From contig NC_134028.1 in NCBI RefSeq assembly GCF_964204645.1, positions 9,217,001 through 9,281,000 of the forward strand: a stretch of DNA of 64,000 nucleotides, in the 5' to 3' direction. The stretch is from Tubulanus polymorphus (lineage: Eukaryota > Nemertea > Palaeonemertea > Tubulaniformes > Tubulanidae). Shown piece after piece: positions 10,689-24,700 of this stretch (position 1 is the first letter of the stretch; each line of letters opens with the position of its first letter). Below the pieces are notes generated by a model. It saw nothing but the letters and a program-made list of their open reading frames with translations, ran no database searches and was not told where the DNA came from. The translations under genes were made by a program, and so were the position numbers.

Positions 10689-13600
10689 TTAACAACCCAC
10701 CGTAATATGAATGCAGATATATATGCACCTATAAGTTTCCTTTATTGCGTATACATGGGAAACGTCATGTTCGATGCCTGAATGCCATGCGTAAGTTTGT
10801 GTAAAATTAAATTTACACCCGGAACGTCATGTGTTTTTCGATGATGCTACTGAACGAATGATGTTCGGGTCCAGAACGCAATTTGATAATGTGTTTAATT
10901 ATTAACGGAATGCGAAGCTAACACACGTTCAAGTGTTCACGAAGCTAACATAAAACAGAATATCCTTTTTACGGCGTAATACGGGGAATAAGACGATTTC
11001 ATTATTTTGTTAATATAAGTCATATAGCCTCCAAATTATTTTGTTTGTATATAACTAAATCTCACTTCGTGGCGTTACGGAAAGACGGAAGAAATTAGTC
11101 TGGTAGAAAAGACAATGAGAAGTAGGCTTATAATAAGCGATAAGACGTGAGAGTGATTTAGGGTCAATTATAATAGTTGGGGAGTTCAACGTGCTTCTGC
11201 TTTTTGCCGTTAACGGCTTAGCTTTTGTTCCCGCGGGTCGTCTTCTTCGTATTATATTCTCACTACGCGGTGCTGCGGACGCACGGAAGATTTCAGTTCG
11301 CCTTATGTTGACTTGGTTGGTAAGCCAGTTGTGCTGTTGATGGGAGAAGTTAATGGTCACAATGGGTCAGTTTTCTTGAATTGAAAAAATGAAATCAAAG
11401 GAAGCATTGTAGGTTGTCACCCCGTTGGTCCGAGCATGATGTGGGACCCAGTCTTTGCCATATCTATTTATTTATTCAGTAGATCCTCGCAACAGGGAGT
11501 GAGAATATAATACTTTGAGAATAGAGCTTTTAGTCTTATGTTCTCGAAGAACTGGTTATGCATCTCTGATAAGGATAATATGCATCTCCAGTGTCATCTT
11601 AGTGTGAGTTCTGTGGTCTGGGGAGCCTTTTGTCCATGGTCAACCAATAAGAACCATGTTTTTATTCTATTGTTCAAAATGACTTATTGGAAAATCATTT
11701 TTCTACATATTGAACAAAACACGCAGTTATTTCAATCAGAGAACAAATTAGTTGGTAATGGTATTCGTGTAAAGCCTTATTTGCTTTGTCACCATTTTCT
11801 AAATCAGAAGAAATCAACGATTCAGGAGTATAACTAGTTTAATCGATAGGTAAATTGAATACGAATGGAGAGTTTTTTTTTCATCACAATATTCGCCATG
11901 CACCATATTTCAAAAGAGAATTTCCTTTAGAAGCAGAAAAGTAGAAATAAATCGCCCACCGGTTGAATGGAGTACAAATATATCGAATTTGAAATACTTT
12001 TCGTTCACTCATAGGCAATGAGCAAACCCCACAGGCGATCATTTGACAATTTATTCCGACAGTTTTCGAAGTTTTGACTAAACTTCATCAGAGGAGCTGT
12101 AGTTGGCTCCATTAATGCGAAGAAGACCTTTCTTTAGGATTTATATTGGATTTTAATATCGAGACATAACGAACATGAAATGATGAAATGCTGATCTGAA
12201 ATTGATAACATATAGAATTTAAACTCTGACCTTAAATAAATTTGAACACTGATCTTTGATTAATTTCCTATTTAAATCATTCATTATCAAATATAATAGA
12301 ATACAAATTAACTGGTAAACTTTAAGTTTCGCAAAAGTGACAAGGATTCATTGCATATGTTAATCATACGCGAGCGTGCCTTTCGTAAAACATAAATTTT
12401 CCGCAATTACGTATTTGTTTGAAATTGAGACGTCGCTTGTCCTTTTGTTGTAAGCCATGTACACATTTTTTTAATGATGAAGATTACGGGATATGCGAAA
12501 TATGATTTACCTTTTTTAAAAAATCATTGATTTGTTGATCGATAGAACTTTAGGCCCGAAAGCAAAATGTTATTTGTTATACTGCGCATGCATTGTACGT
12601 ATGCGAATGTCCGAGCCACTCAATCAGCAAGCGTATTGATTGAATAGAGAAATGGGACATAGGCGCCGAAAATTTTCATCGTTTTAACACATTTTTCGTA
12701 TCATCGTCTTTGTATTGAACTGATTTTTTTACTGGGAGTATGTACTACATTCGGCCGGGACATACACTAATCAAGGCGCGTTCACACTACGTAATTTAGA
12801 CCGGTCTACATTTGGCCCGTTTCGATTTTGACCGGACCAAGCGTTCACACTGTTCGCAAAAAGTCCGTTCAAAATTGATCCGTTGCATTTTTGATCTGTC
12901 CAACATGGTCCGACCCAAATGACCGAACAAGGTCCGAACAAATTGTAGGTTTTATCCACAACGAATATGAAAACGCTTTTCTTACACGACTTGTTTCAAC
13001 CTGTTTAAGAATGATGTTATGTTTGGCCACCGAGGGAGAGGTTCAGTCCCCCGAAAGACCTCTCCTGTATCCGCCCGAGCCTGATATATTATTAGAAGCA
13101 CTGCATCGCCAAAAGAAGGATTACTAACTAGTGAAATGGCGGTGCGCAGTGGGGGACCCCTTTTGCGCGTAGTCTCAAACTCAAGCGGGTACAGATCAGT
13201 CGTCAGGAAAGATATTCAAAAAAAATTCAACGCAGGCTTAAACTGCAAATAATCCTCTTTAACCTCTGTGAAAATAGGAAATATAGCTTTAAGAGATACT
13301 TAGATATTTTAAAATTAATAAATATTGCGATTTCTTTTACGCACGGTTAAGATATGCGGTCCTTGGTTTCACATCGTCACTGTTCTCAATTGTTACGTTC
13401 AAAAATTCCAAGAATCGCCAGCAAATATCTGCATTTCATTTCCTTTAAAATGGTGTATAAATTGATTTCGTCGAGCAAGGGACTGCAGAACTATATGATA
13501 TTCAATCTAAACTTATTTTTTAAAAATGAGCGCAAATTATCGCAACAATGGGGACCTCGAGGGACCGCCACAAAATGGCGCCTAGAAACTGGAAACTTCT

Positions 13601-15409
13601 TTATTGAGTCAACCCCCGGATTAATTCAATACCAGCCTATAAAACTTGGCCAAAAGGTAAAACTAGTTCCCGTTCGAATTCATTCAGCATGGCAACAATA
13701 CCGTAATCGCTGCTTTGCAGCCATATCTATTTTTGATTATGCGTACTTTGAATTGTACGAGTTGCTGAAAATAGCCACTGGCCATCTTTATGCAAGGTGA
13801 TATCCAATGTCGCAGGAAATATTTGTATTTTTCCTTTGGATTGCGTCGTACGATGATTATCTAAACGTGTATATATGTATATCACAAAAAAATAAGAATA
13901 AAATCCCGCATGCAGAAATTGGTTTTCGTTTATTTTTTGAAATGAGTAAAACACTACCGCACGATCCCGCTAAACAATCTGATCACACATTTCGGTGTTT
14001 TTGTCTTACGGTCGCTTCTCAATTGTTACTTTGGCAGGTGAGTATTTTAGTAACGAATTGCTTTCTATCCGGATTCAATGTCATTGACGCCTAATTTCCT
14101 CCATTGAAGAATAGAAAGTAGTCGCCCTCATCACTTTTGGAACTTGGAATAAGGCAATTTATTTCTCTCTTTTTTAATAAATCGGAGGTAAAAATTATAG
14201 CCTGCCACCCTAGTCACTTTTTGAAAATAGGGCCTACAAGCGCATTTTTTTGCGTGGCCTAGTTTTCTCGTTCAAGTTTACTACGACATCGAGCCGTCGA
14301 TATTCTGTAACGAAAACTACATTCGCGTCGGTGAGTCCGACAACAAACCTTGCGCTACCGTAATAAAACAACTAGATAATATCCGCAGTAACGATTTGGT
14401 TTCGTTGTTGTTTAGGAGTAACGTCGTAATTGGATATAACTCAAATTGATACAGTCATAAAAACTGATGATAATTTGCTCTATTTCTGAATAATTGTGAG
14501 GTCAATGCACTGAACATATGGAAATAATTTGTTTATTGATAACATAAATACGTCTGGCATGCGTCGCTTTTGTGTTCCATCCCATACCCTACGTGTAAAA
14601 GCTTGACACTTCTAACTAGGTGACCAGTGACACCACGTCTTCCTTGGGAGAGGTTAAAATGATCAACAATTCGACAGCTTAACGCCCTCTGTTAAAACAT
14701 ATACTAAAAAAACCTATGGCCTCGGAACTCACCACAATCATAGAAGATGAGCTCCAATTTTTATAATTGATTGCGGTTGCAAAATATGCATCAGTACCTA
14801 AATATGAATATACAAATTTATGGGCGCTAATCCAGTTTACGGCTTTATAGTGCTTGTGTTAATTTGCAATGCGTTCTTCAGTCAGTGTTGACAGTAAATG
14901 ACCGTTGACAGTCGACAGCTAGATTAAACGATCAGCAGGGCGATCTTTCAACCTGTCACCTGAAGTATGGCAATTACTTTATGTGAATTTTACTGCCAAT
15001 TTTATTCATGATTTCCATTGTTTCTCATAAATGCAGTGCGAAGATAATCGTGGGATTTTGGATGATTTTGAAGATCCAAATATAACAATGATGTTTTGAA
15101 ATGCCAAAAAGCATTTGACGTTCACCGGTGCATTTCTACTCGGCGTGATTATTTTACTGTTTGTATTCATAGTTTTTGCTCATAAGATATGAAATTAAAA
15201 CGTTGATTAAATGAAATCCCAGTGGTCACCAGGTAACGAAAAAAAGAGACCAGATGAAGTTCATTAATTTAAAAACACGTCTATTTAAAAGACAGTGGTT
15301 TAAAGTAGGCTTTGTATAGAAGCTACTGAAAAACAAAAAATTGTAAAATTGATGAACATACAATTGAAATGCTTGACTGGAAAACTTTAAAACTTCCCCG
15401 GCCACACTT
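10689..15409. other. Long intergenic region, no confident gene
   Basis: Several unrelated frames of 75-150 codons occur, the longest at 13,354-13,800 (148 codons, plus). None has a recognisable domain, and repeats overlap them. 12,775-12,960 contains the phrase GCGTTCACACT twice, typical of short non-autonomous DNA transposons. 14,700-14,820 is a diverged unit of the 42.4-kb repeat. I see nothing else supportable. Confidence 0.4.
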
Positions 15410-17599
15410 TTAACAATGATATCGGGTCTGATATTGTCCGAGGATCCAGTAACGGAAGAACTGGTTCGTTCCATTTGAAAATCTCGTCCAGAAGTTCGGC
15501 GGACGGAAAATGATGTCTTGGATGCTTTCGTCCTCTAGGAATACCCATTCGAATAGCCTTCCTTCGTCGTCAACTAGTTCGTGTTCTGACGAGCGAGCCC
15601 AGCAGTCTCCGCGAGCCCAACGTCCTTTCAGATCTTTCGCCACGAGGCATCCGTCCCGTCTCTCGTAAACATGGGCGACATCGGCCTCGATGCTTCTAGT
15701 TAAGGCCGCTAAGTGGCGTTGGCTGGTAGTTGGTTCGCTGAAAACGCTCATTTCGGAGTTGACTGCGGTGTTGTCGATGACCGGTGCGCTGATGGTGCGC
15801 AGCGATGACAGCTCAACGTCAATTTGGACGACGGTAACTGGTAGAGAACGGCGACTGGTCTGTAACATACTGATTCCGGAGAACAGATGGACGGGCACGA
15901 TACCGGAGCTGGTAGTACGGGTTAGAACTACAAACGACGCTGACGTTGAGAGGTCTAATTCGTTGTTGTTAACCTCCATCGATGAGAGGGCTTCAAATTA
16001 AAAAAAAAAGAAATCTATCAGAAATTTTTGAATTCAGAACATATTTGAATCATATGAGTATTAGTTATCTACCTCGTGGTATCAGGTTGATCATCGGAAA
16101 AAGGTTAGAAATAAGGATGTCTCCATTTGTTCCAACATAGTTAGGTAGACTGTGTGCGTGGTGCAGCGGTATTCTGACAGTCTCGTGGCCTGTTACATCG
16201 ACGGTAGCAGCATCAACTATCGGCACATCCGGTGAAGAATGTCCATGAACGGAAATATCGGTGAACGAGCGATGAATGAAGCGTTCGTCTGACGGATAGA
16301 CTATCAACGTCGAGCCGGATGAGAAGATTCTTTTTCCGTAATCGATCGATATTTCTTCTTGTGTTCTGAATTCTGGCAGCTCCCCGGGTTGTTCAGCACG
16401 AACGCGTAGAACCTTCTTTACATCTGGACAAGATTTAGTTGCGTACGGTTTGATGATTGGGTCGACGTTCTCGAAACTTTTCGAAGCGCTGATTCGTCCC
16501 GATTTCACGTATTTTAACCGAGGGATCGTTTCCGTTATATCAATCTCGGTTAGACTGTATCTAGCCACTCTTGGTCGATACGTTTTGATCTCTAACTCGG
16601 ACATTTTCCGGCGTGAAGACGTCGGAGCCGTTTCTGAAGATGTCAGTCGTCGAGCCAGCTTGGTTCGGATAAGTTCCATAGCCGATCCGATCGAATCGTA
16701 GATAACGCCGATACCGCAGACAATAAGCGTGTAAAAAAATTTAAAGACTTTGCAAATCAGTCTCAGTAATAGGAACAATAGCATAAGTAGATAATCTGAA
16801 AAAAAAATAAAAAATACATTTTCAAAATAGCCCTTGATGTTCAGGAAAGAAATGTTAACAAGTTAATAGGTGTATGGGTGTATCGAGTATAGCATGCTAT
16901 GATTGCACGGTATGGGGTATGGTAAGATAATGTTGATTTGATTGAAAAAGTAAGAATGCTCGTATATAGATTAGATAATATGAAGTAAAACTTGAGAAAA
17001 ATCTTTAGTAAAATTTGAAAATAGTAGTAAATTGGCAACATTTTTTTCGATCATCGATTTACGATTCTCATCGATTTACACTGACCTCCAGCATTATAGA
17101 TGAGACCGAGAATGGCGTACCATAATAGCAGGATACCAATGCACATCACCGCCAGTTGCTGGCGGTATTTGTTGAGCAGACGAATTTTCAGAGAAATTCC
17201 TGCAGATTTAATCACCGTTAACAGCAACAAAGTCGTCGCTAGCATTATCTGAACGTCAGCAAGCGATATTGCAGAAACAGGTCCACTGGAAACAAATGAA
17301 GAAAATTGGTTAGCTGTCATTACGAATTAAATGATACATTTGTCCACAAGTTTTAATTCCAACGAACTTAGGAAAGATCAATGTTTGTTTTTTAAAGCAC
17401 TGGCATAGCAGACAGAATGGTTGGAAGATGAATCGGTCTTTACCAAATACAATATGAATGTTGATAACCAATGAATGAAACATTCGACCTACCTCAGATA
17501 CTGTTCTGTCATGTCGCAAATATCTCGAAACTCTGACCACAATGCCGTCAGATGCATGGCTGTAAAAGCCACGAAAAGTTTATAAAGAATAATCGTCAT
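15410..17599 (-). CDS. Unrecognised four-exon multi-pass membrane protein
   Basis: Four minus-strand exons join in a consistent phase with GT-AG introns: 17599-17493, 17285-17086, 16795-16073 and 15990-15410, giving roughly 535 residues. The first three exons encode about four hydrophobic segments (beginning MTIILYKLFVAFTAMH; then near IMLATTLLLLTVI, MCIGILLLWYAIL and LLMLLFLLLRLICK). The long third and fourth exons encode a polar cytoplasmic-type tail without cysteine clusters, ending WILGQYQTRYHC. I recognise no domain. The exon phases and unbroken coding support a real gene; the 5' end could be further upstream. Confidence 0.7.
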
Positions 17600-18064
17600 T
17601 TTTCTACTAAGTGTGACTTCGAAGAATCATTTTCGTAGCCCGCGAGTAAAACCACTGTGCAAACTCTAAAGCGAAAGCCAAGGAAAGCAGTGCAACTTGT
17701 GTTCGTAGCAACGAAATACGAACTTTTTTTCATAGTAACTAAGGAAGTCGTGTATCGGTACACCTCATTAAATGTGATGCGGCTGTCTTATTTCCCGTTT
17801 TTCGTTGTTGCTAGGAAAACCAAAGTCTCGACACTTCTATCTTTTTCAACCATTTGCCTACATTTTATTCCATAAGTTTGAAATATGTATTCAATATAGG
17901 GGACTATTTGTATCGCTGTTCATACCTTCTGATATAGAATAAAAGATAAGCGCTCTCATTAGGGGACGTGGTAACATCCTTATCCATTTCAAACTTGTTA
18001 TGAGATTTATGTGTACTACTGCAGCAGGGGAAAATAGAATCTAAATGACCCTTGAAATGAAAGT
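17600..18064. other. Intergenic, no gene seen
   Basis: A 72-codon frame at 17,657-17,875 lacks any domain and lies in the promoter side of the preceding gene. Nothing else was recognised. Confidence 0.35.
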
Positions 18065-18367
18065 TTTTCATAGCTTTCGTGAGCTACGTACAGAACGCAT
18101 TCGAATGAAGCAATCTCACATACGTAAGTTTCATGAATGTGCGCTGCTTTTTTAATTACATCCTTTGCTGAGCAGAGCGTATCGGGATAGAATATTATGC
18201 CTCTAAACGTGAGGAAGATTACAAACTAGGAAGGGATGCCAACAGACACCAAGCGAGGAGAGAGTGTTAAAGATCTAGAGAAAGGTTTCGTTGCCGTGAT
18301 TCATGTACGTGCGGCATAATTGCGACTTGATCTTTTTCGCTTCGATGAAAACTAACAATACGCAGCG

Positions 18368-19490
<1,123 letters not shown>

Positions 19491-19507
19491 GCCGCAAATA
19501 TCGATAG

Positions 19508-21353
19508 AAATTCATATCTCAATAAAATATGAGATATCAACATAATCGATTGACGTCTCTTTGAGATCTCCCTTGAGAACTTCAAAAAAGTATGTAATGT
19601 GCTGATTTTGATGAATAGTGACTCGGCCATCTTAATTCTAATCGGGCCGGTATTTAAGCTGAAGATGTGTCAAGTTTTGGTTTGAGCAAAAGGTCTATCA
19701 TGTGTACAGTTGACTACTACAGCAGAACCATATGGTAGAGCCAACTAGTAATTCGGATCATTTGCAATCCTACCAAATTAAACCGGTTTTTCATGCGGGA
19801 AATCGGAATTGATATTGATTTTCTTGTATACTAATGCATAAATAGAAAATAGAAATATAAATGAAAATATTGTTCGGATTAGACCTTAATCAGGATTAAG
19901 CCGATCCGGATTAAGCGGGTTCCACCGTAGATTGCCTCGGATCTCGCGGGACCAATAGATTCGATTTTCGACGAAGAATTAGGACTATTTTTAACATTTT
20001 TTTCCCGGGCACGTCGCAATTATCCAAGGCAAGACTCAGGCAACGGGGTCCAGTTTCACCAAAAAGTTAACCTCTAAACGCAAAATTTTCGGTGTAATTG
20101 CCATTGCTTACTTCATTTTTTTCAATGAGGACAACAATTCAAAATTTACCGTTTTAGGCTTAAACTTTTTCATGAAACCTGGCCTGGGGGTCGGCTCTGC
20201 GGCAAGCGGAGTCTACAGTAGCACAAACATTTCATTCGTCGAAATATTTTTAATCGTTCATTAATAAGTACACTTCTTTATAAATACGTGCACCCGCGCA
20301 GCCTACAACGCAAAAAATACCCTAAATAGAGCGAGTAATAATATAAATAACGCTTAATAAGTGAATGTACTTTATGGTGGCTTTTTGTCTTACTGTGATG
20401 AAATGTTATCATAATTATTTCTATTTCGGGTCAATCGGCACGATCAATTGTACAAAAAGTGCTATTGTACGAGAGTGTGATGATTTCACTGTTTTCTTCG
20501 CTGGGTCAGTCCATGCTTAAATAAATGTTCCTATATTTTTCTATGAGGCAGGCCTACATGCTGAAACAAGCATACCTTAATTTCCTTATTACAAAAGAAA
20601 ATCTATCATGAACAAATCGGTCGGTATAGAGATAGCTGTTTCGAGCATAAATTCCGACGTTCGTCAAATAGAAATAACACGGATTGATTTTCTGGAATAA
20701 TCGATTATTGATTTGATAAAATACGTATTTCTTCTAACAAAAGAAAAAGGCGATTAGTATACGCGTTCACACGGAACCTTACTGGTCTGCCCGGCTGGTC
20801 TGTCAACCGTCCCGTGCAGTCGTCACCTCACGCGAGAAAACCAAAATTTTCGAAATCCCGTGCGAGGAAACAAAAAAGCAACACACCAAAATATGTGAAG
20901 TTTTCTATTGTAACTCTAGCCGCAGAATAATAATTTTTTTTTGTAAAGTCTGTTGCCAGCTTATTTCAGCTTTACTCAGCTTTATTTTACTCAGGGGACT
21001 TTATTCGCCAGCAAAGATTCGGATGAGCGGGCCCGCGCATGAAGCATCGTTTTTCCACGTGCTGCCAATTTCTAGTCTATCAATTCGCAGAATGCGCATA
21101 TGCATATTCGCATAATCCGAGTTAGTAACTCAGAGTAAAGAATAGTTTTGTAAAGTTTTTTCATCTTTCGGATACGGTGAGTAACTAAAACGAAAATGAT
21201 TTTGATTTTATTCGTTCATGTTTCGGATATGCCGAGTTAAATGCTCAGAGTGAAATAATTTGATTTTGTTTTAGCTGTAACTCCAAGTACCATCCCGTGA
21301 AAAGGTCGATAAAGAAAACATCTTTCATTATAGAATCGTTGTTGAAATGGTTT
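19508..21353. other. Intergenic host DNA left of the Polinton
   Basis: No gene recognised. It contains fragments of the dispersed repeat with the phrases ACTCGGCCATCTTAATTCT and GCTGAAGATGTGTC, also seen near 43.4 kb and 44.7 kb. Confidence 0.4.
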
Positions 21354-21359
21354 TATAAT
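21354..21359. repeat. Left target-site duplication of the Polinton (TATAAT)
   Basis: TATAAT lies immediately before the element tip and is repeated exactly at 39,084-39,089 after the other tip. Six base pairs is the duplication length known for Polinton/Maverick integration. Confidence 0.92.
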
Positions 21360-21715
21360 AGTAATAGGGGTAATAGGCTTTCATACCAAAGGTCGAGAGG
21401 TCGAGAAAGTAAAAAAATAAATTCTCGCACACTCGAATTTATTTTTTATTTTTACTCACTCGCCCCTTCAACCTTTGATATGAAAGCCTATTAACCCTAT
21501 TACTCTTAAAATAATCATATACATGAATAACATTTAAATTGACGGATTATTCAATATAAAAGTGTGAGCTCTTATAGAATAGATATATAGATATATTTTA
21601 AACATTATTTCAATATTTATATTTGTATGAGTTAGATTTTTAAACATTAAAAGTGTTAGTAAAGTGTGATTGAAATAATACATGATATAAATCATTGTAC
21701 TTCTAAAATCAATTT
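21360..21715. repeat. Left terminal inverted repeat with a tip hairpin
   Basis: It matches the reverse complement of 38,722-39,083 with few differences. The first 145 bp (21360-21504) is itself an imperfect inverted repeat: AGTAATAGGGGTAATAGGC at the tip pairs with sequence ending CCTATTACT at 21,504, with GGTCGAGAGGTCGAG and an AT-rich centre in the loop. The rest of the repeat reaches to about 22 bp before the polymerase start codon, so it probably also holds that gene's promoter. Confidence 0.93.
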
Positions 21716-21737
21716 TAAAAAAAAATTTGATATTAAA

Positions 21738-24700
21738 ATGGAAGCAAATAAGTACTACTGCCCAACATGTAATATCAATATAGATAAATCCCAAAAATCA
21801 AGACACAATAAAACTAAAACACATTTAGAGAATAAATTGAAACTAGAAAATAAAGATGATATATTAGAATCTAAATTAGATGAATTAAAGAATGAAAAAG
21901 AAACATATAAATGTGATACATGTAATCAATCATTCAGTGATAAAAGATATTATAAAGAACATTTAAAATCTAAAAGTCATATTAGAAATAAGAATAATGA
22001 TATTTTAGGTGAAGATTATTTTGATAAAGATAATGATAAGAAACAGAAGACAATTAAAACCATAAAAAATAAATTAAACAATAAAAGACCATACATGGAA
22101 GATGTAAGAAATTATATTAATTCATTGGATAATAAAAAAGATATAGAGATAACCGAAGCATTTAAAAGTGATATTGGCCCAGCAGCTATCGAGTTTAAAT
22201 TTCATAAAGGAAAAACATTAGAAGAAAATAAAAAACATTTAGAAAATATGAAAGAAATAATAAAAATAATAACTGATGTTGAATATCCTAAAATTAGTAT
22301 ATCTTCTAAAGTAAAGTTTATAAAATCTGAAGATAAACCAATATATAATATAAATTCTCATTCACAACATATTATATCTAAACAACATATAGATGATAAA
22401 TTAGATTAATGTTATAATGAATTAAAAAATAATATAGAAGAGAAATATTTTGAAGGATCAGGTTTGATATTTGATGAGATAATATTTATGACTTTACATG
22501 TTTATAACACAAAATATAATAAGTTAACTAAATCAAAACCAATTGATGAAAATAATGTATCATATTATAAAGAACCAGATATTGAAGCATCGAGTTATAT
22601 TAAACTACCATTTAAAACTAATGCTGTAATAAATGTACAAAATGAAGATGATAAATGTTTTCTATGGACAATGATAAGTTGTTTACATCCAACAGAAGAT
22701 ATTACACATAGTTTTAGATTAACTCATTATAAACCATTTGAAAATGATTATAAGATAGATAAGTATCCTGTTAGAATTAAAAACACCCCAAAGATAGAAA
22801 GAGATAATAATATAAAGATAAATGTATTTAATTTAATCAAATTACCAAATACAAAAGGTAACAACATAAAACATTATACATTAGAACCTTTATATCTATC
22901 AAAAGATTATGATTCAAATGATGTTATAGATATACTATATTATGACAATCATTATACGTGGATTAAACAAATCGATTTATTTTTTAAATCAGAAAATGAT
23001 CACCATAATAAAATATATCTATGTAGAAAATGTTTACATAAATTCAGTAATGAAAGTACATTATTAAATCATAAACAATTATGTGAAAATCATGATTATT
23101 GTAAATTAGTTTTACCAAATGAAAAAGATAAAATATTAGAATTCAAAAAATATGATTACAAAAATAAAGTACCATTTGTTATATATGGAGATTTTGAATC
23201 ATTAAATAAAGAATTAACTGATCAAGATAGAAAAGAAATATATTATAAAAGAAAGAAATTAAATTCTAATGAAAATGATTTTTCAGATGAACCACCAAAA
23301 ACAAATACAATTAAAAAGATTCATCAATCAGCTGCAGCTTTCGGGTTATATATTAAATCTGATTATCCAGAACTAATTGAAAGTGAATATTATGATTATA
23401 GAAATGAAAATGTTATCAAACATTTTTGTGACTTATTAATTGAATATGAAATAAGATTTAGTAAATTATTGAATACAAATATAGAAATTATAATGACAGA
23501 AGAAGATAAAGAAGAATTTGCGTTTGCAGATAAATGTTATTATTGTGAAAAGATATTTAATTATAAAGATAAAAAAGTAAGAGACCATGATCATTTGAAT
23601 GGAAAGTTTAGAGGCGCCGCACATGAGAATTTTAACTTACAAGCTAAGAAAATTAACTTTGTACCAGTTATATTTCATCATCTATCAGGATATGATGCAC
23701 ATTTATTCATCAAACAGTTATGTCATAAAATAGAAGAAATTAATAATGAAATAGAAAGATTAAATTCAAATAGATCAAAAGATAAAATACCAACTTATAA
23801 ATTTAGAATGTTAGCTAAAACATCTGAGAATTATATATCATTCCAATTTGGTTGCCTAAGATTTATAGATTCATATAGATTTTTAAACAGTTCATTAGAT
23901 AACTTATCAAAATCATTAGTTGATGATGAATTAAAGATATTAAAACAACATTATCAAAATAATGATGATTTTCAATTAATGAGATATAAAGGCGCAATTC
24001 CATATTCATTTTATAAATCACATAATGATTTTAATATAACTGAATTATTAAAAGAACAATTCTATGATGAATTAAAAAATGAATATGTTAAAGATGAAGT
24101 ATATAATAGAACATTGAATATTTGGAATCATTTTGGAATGAAAAATCATGGACAATTAGTAGATTTATATCTAAAATCAGATGTATTATTATTAACTGAT
24201 ATATTCGAAAGGTTTAGAGATGTAAACCTAAAATATTTTAACATTGATCCATGTCATTGTTATTCATCACCAGGATTAACATGGGATTGTGGATTAAAAT
24301 TTACAGATATAAAAATGGATTTGTTAACAAATATAGATCAATTATTATTATTTGAAAAATCTATAAGAGGAGGAGTTTCAGGTGTATTAGGTGATAGATA
24401 TTTCAATGTAAATAATAACCCTGGATATGAGTTATTATATATAGATGCAATTAATTTGTATGGTTGGGCAATGATGGAACCACAACCTTATGGAGTATTT
24501 GAATTAACTGATGTTTTACAGAATGAAAATAATGATAAATTTGATGGGAAGAAAAGAATTCTAGATATTGCAGATGATTCAGATACTGGTTACTTTTTTG
24601 TTGTAGTCTTGGAATATCCTGAACATATTTAATTTAAATCTAGAAATCTAGCTTACTGAACATAAAACTGTAACTCATGAAGAATTATCAAATTACCAAA

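Noticed and set aside
13354-13800. 148-codon plus frame
   Set aside because: No domain, signal or splice context; composition resembles surrounding intergenic DNA.
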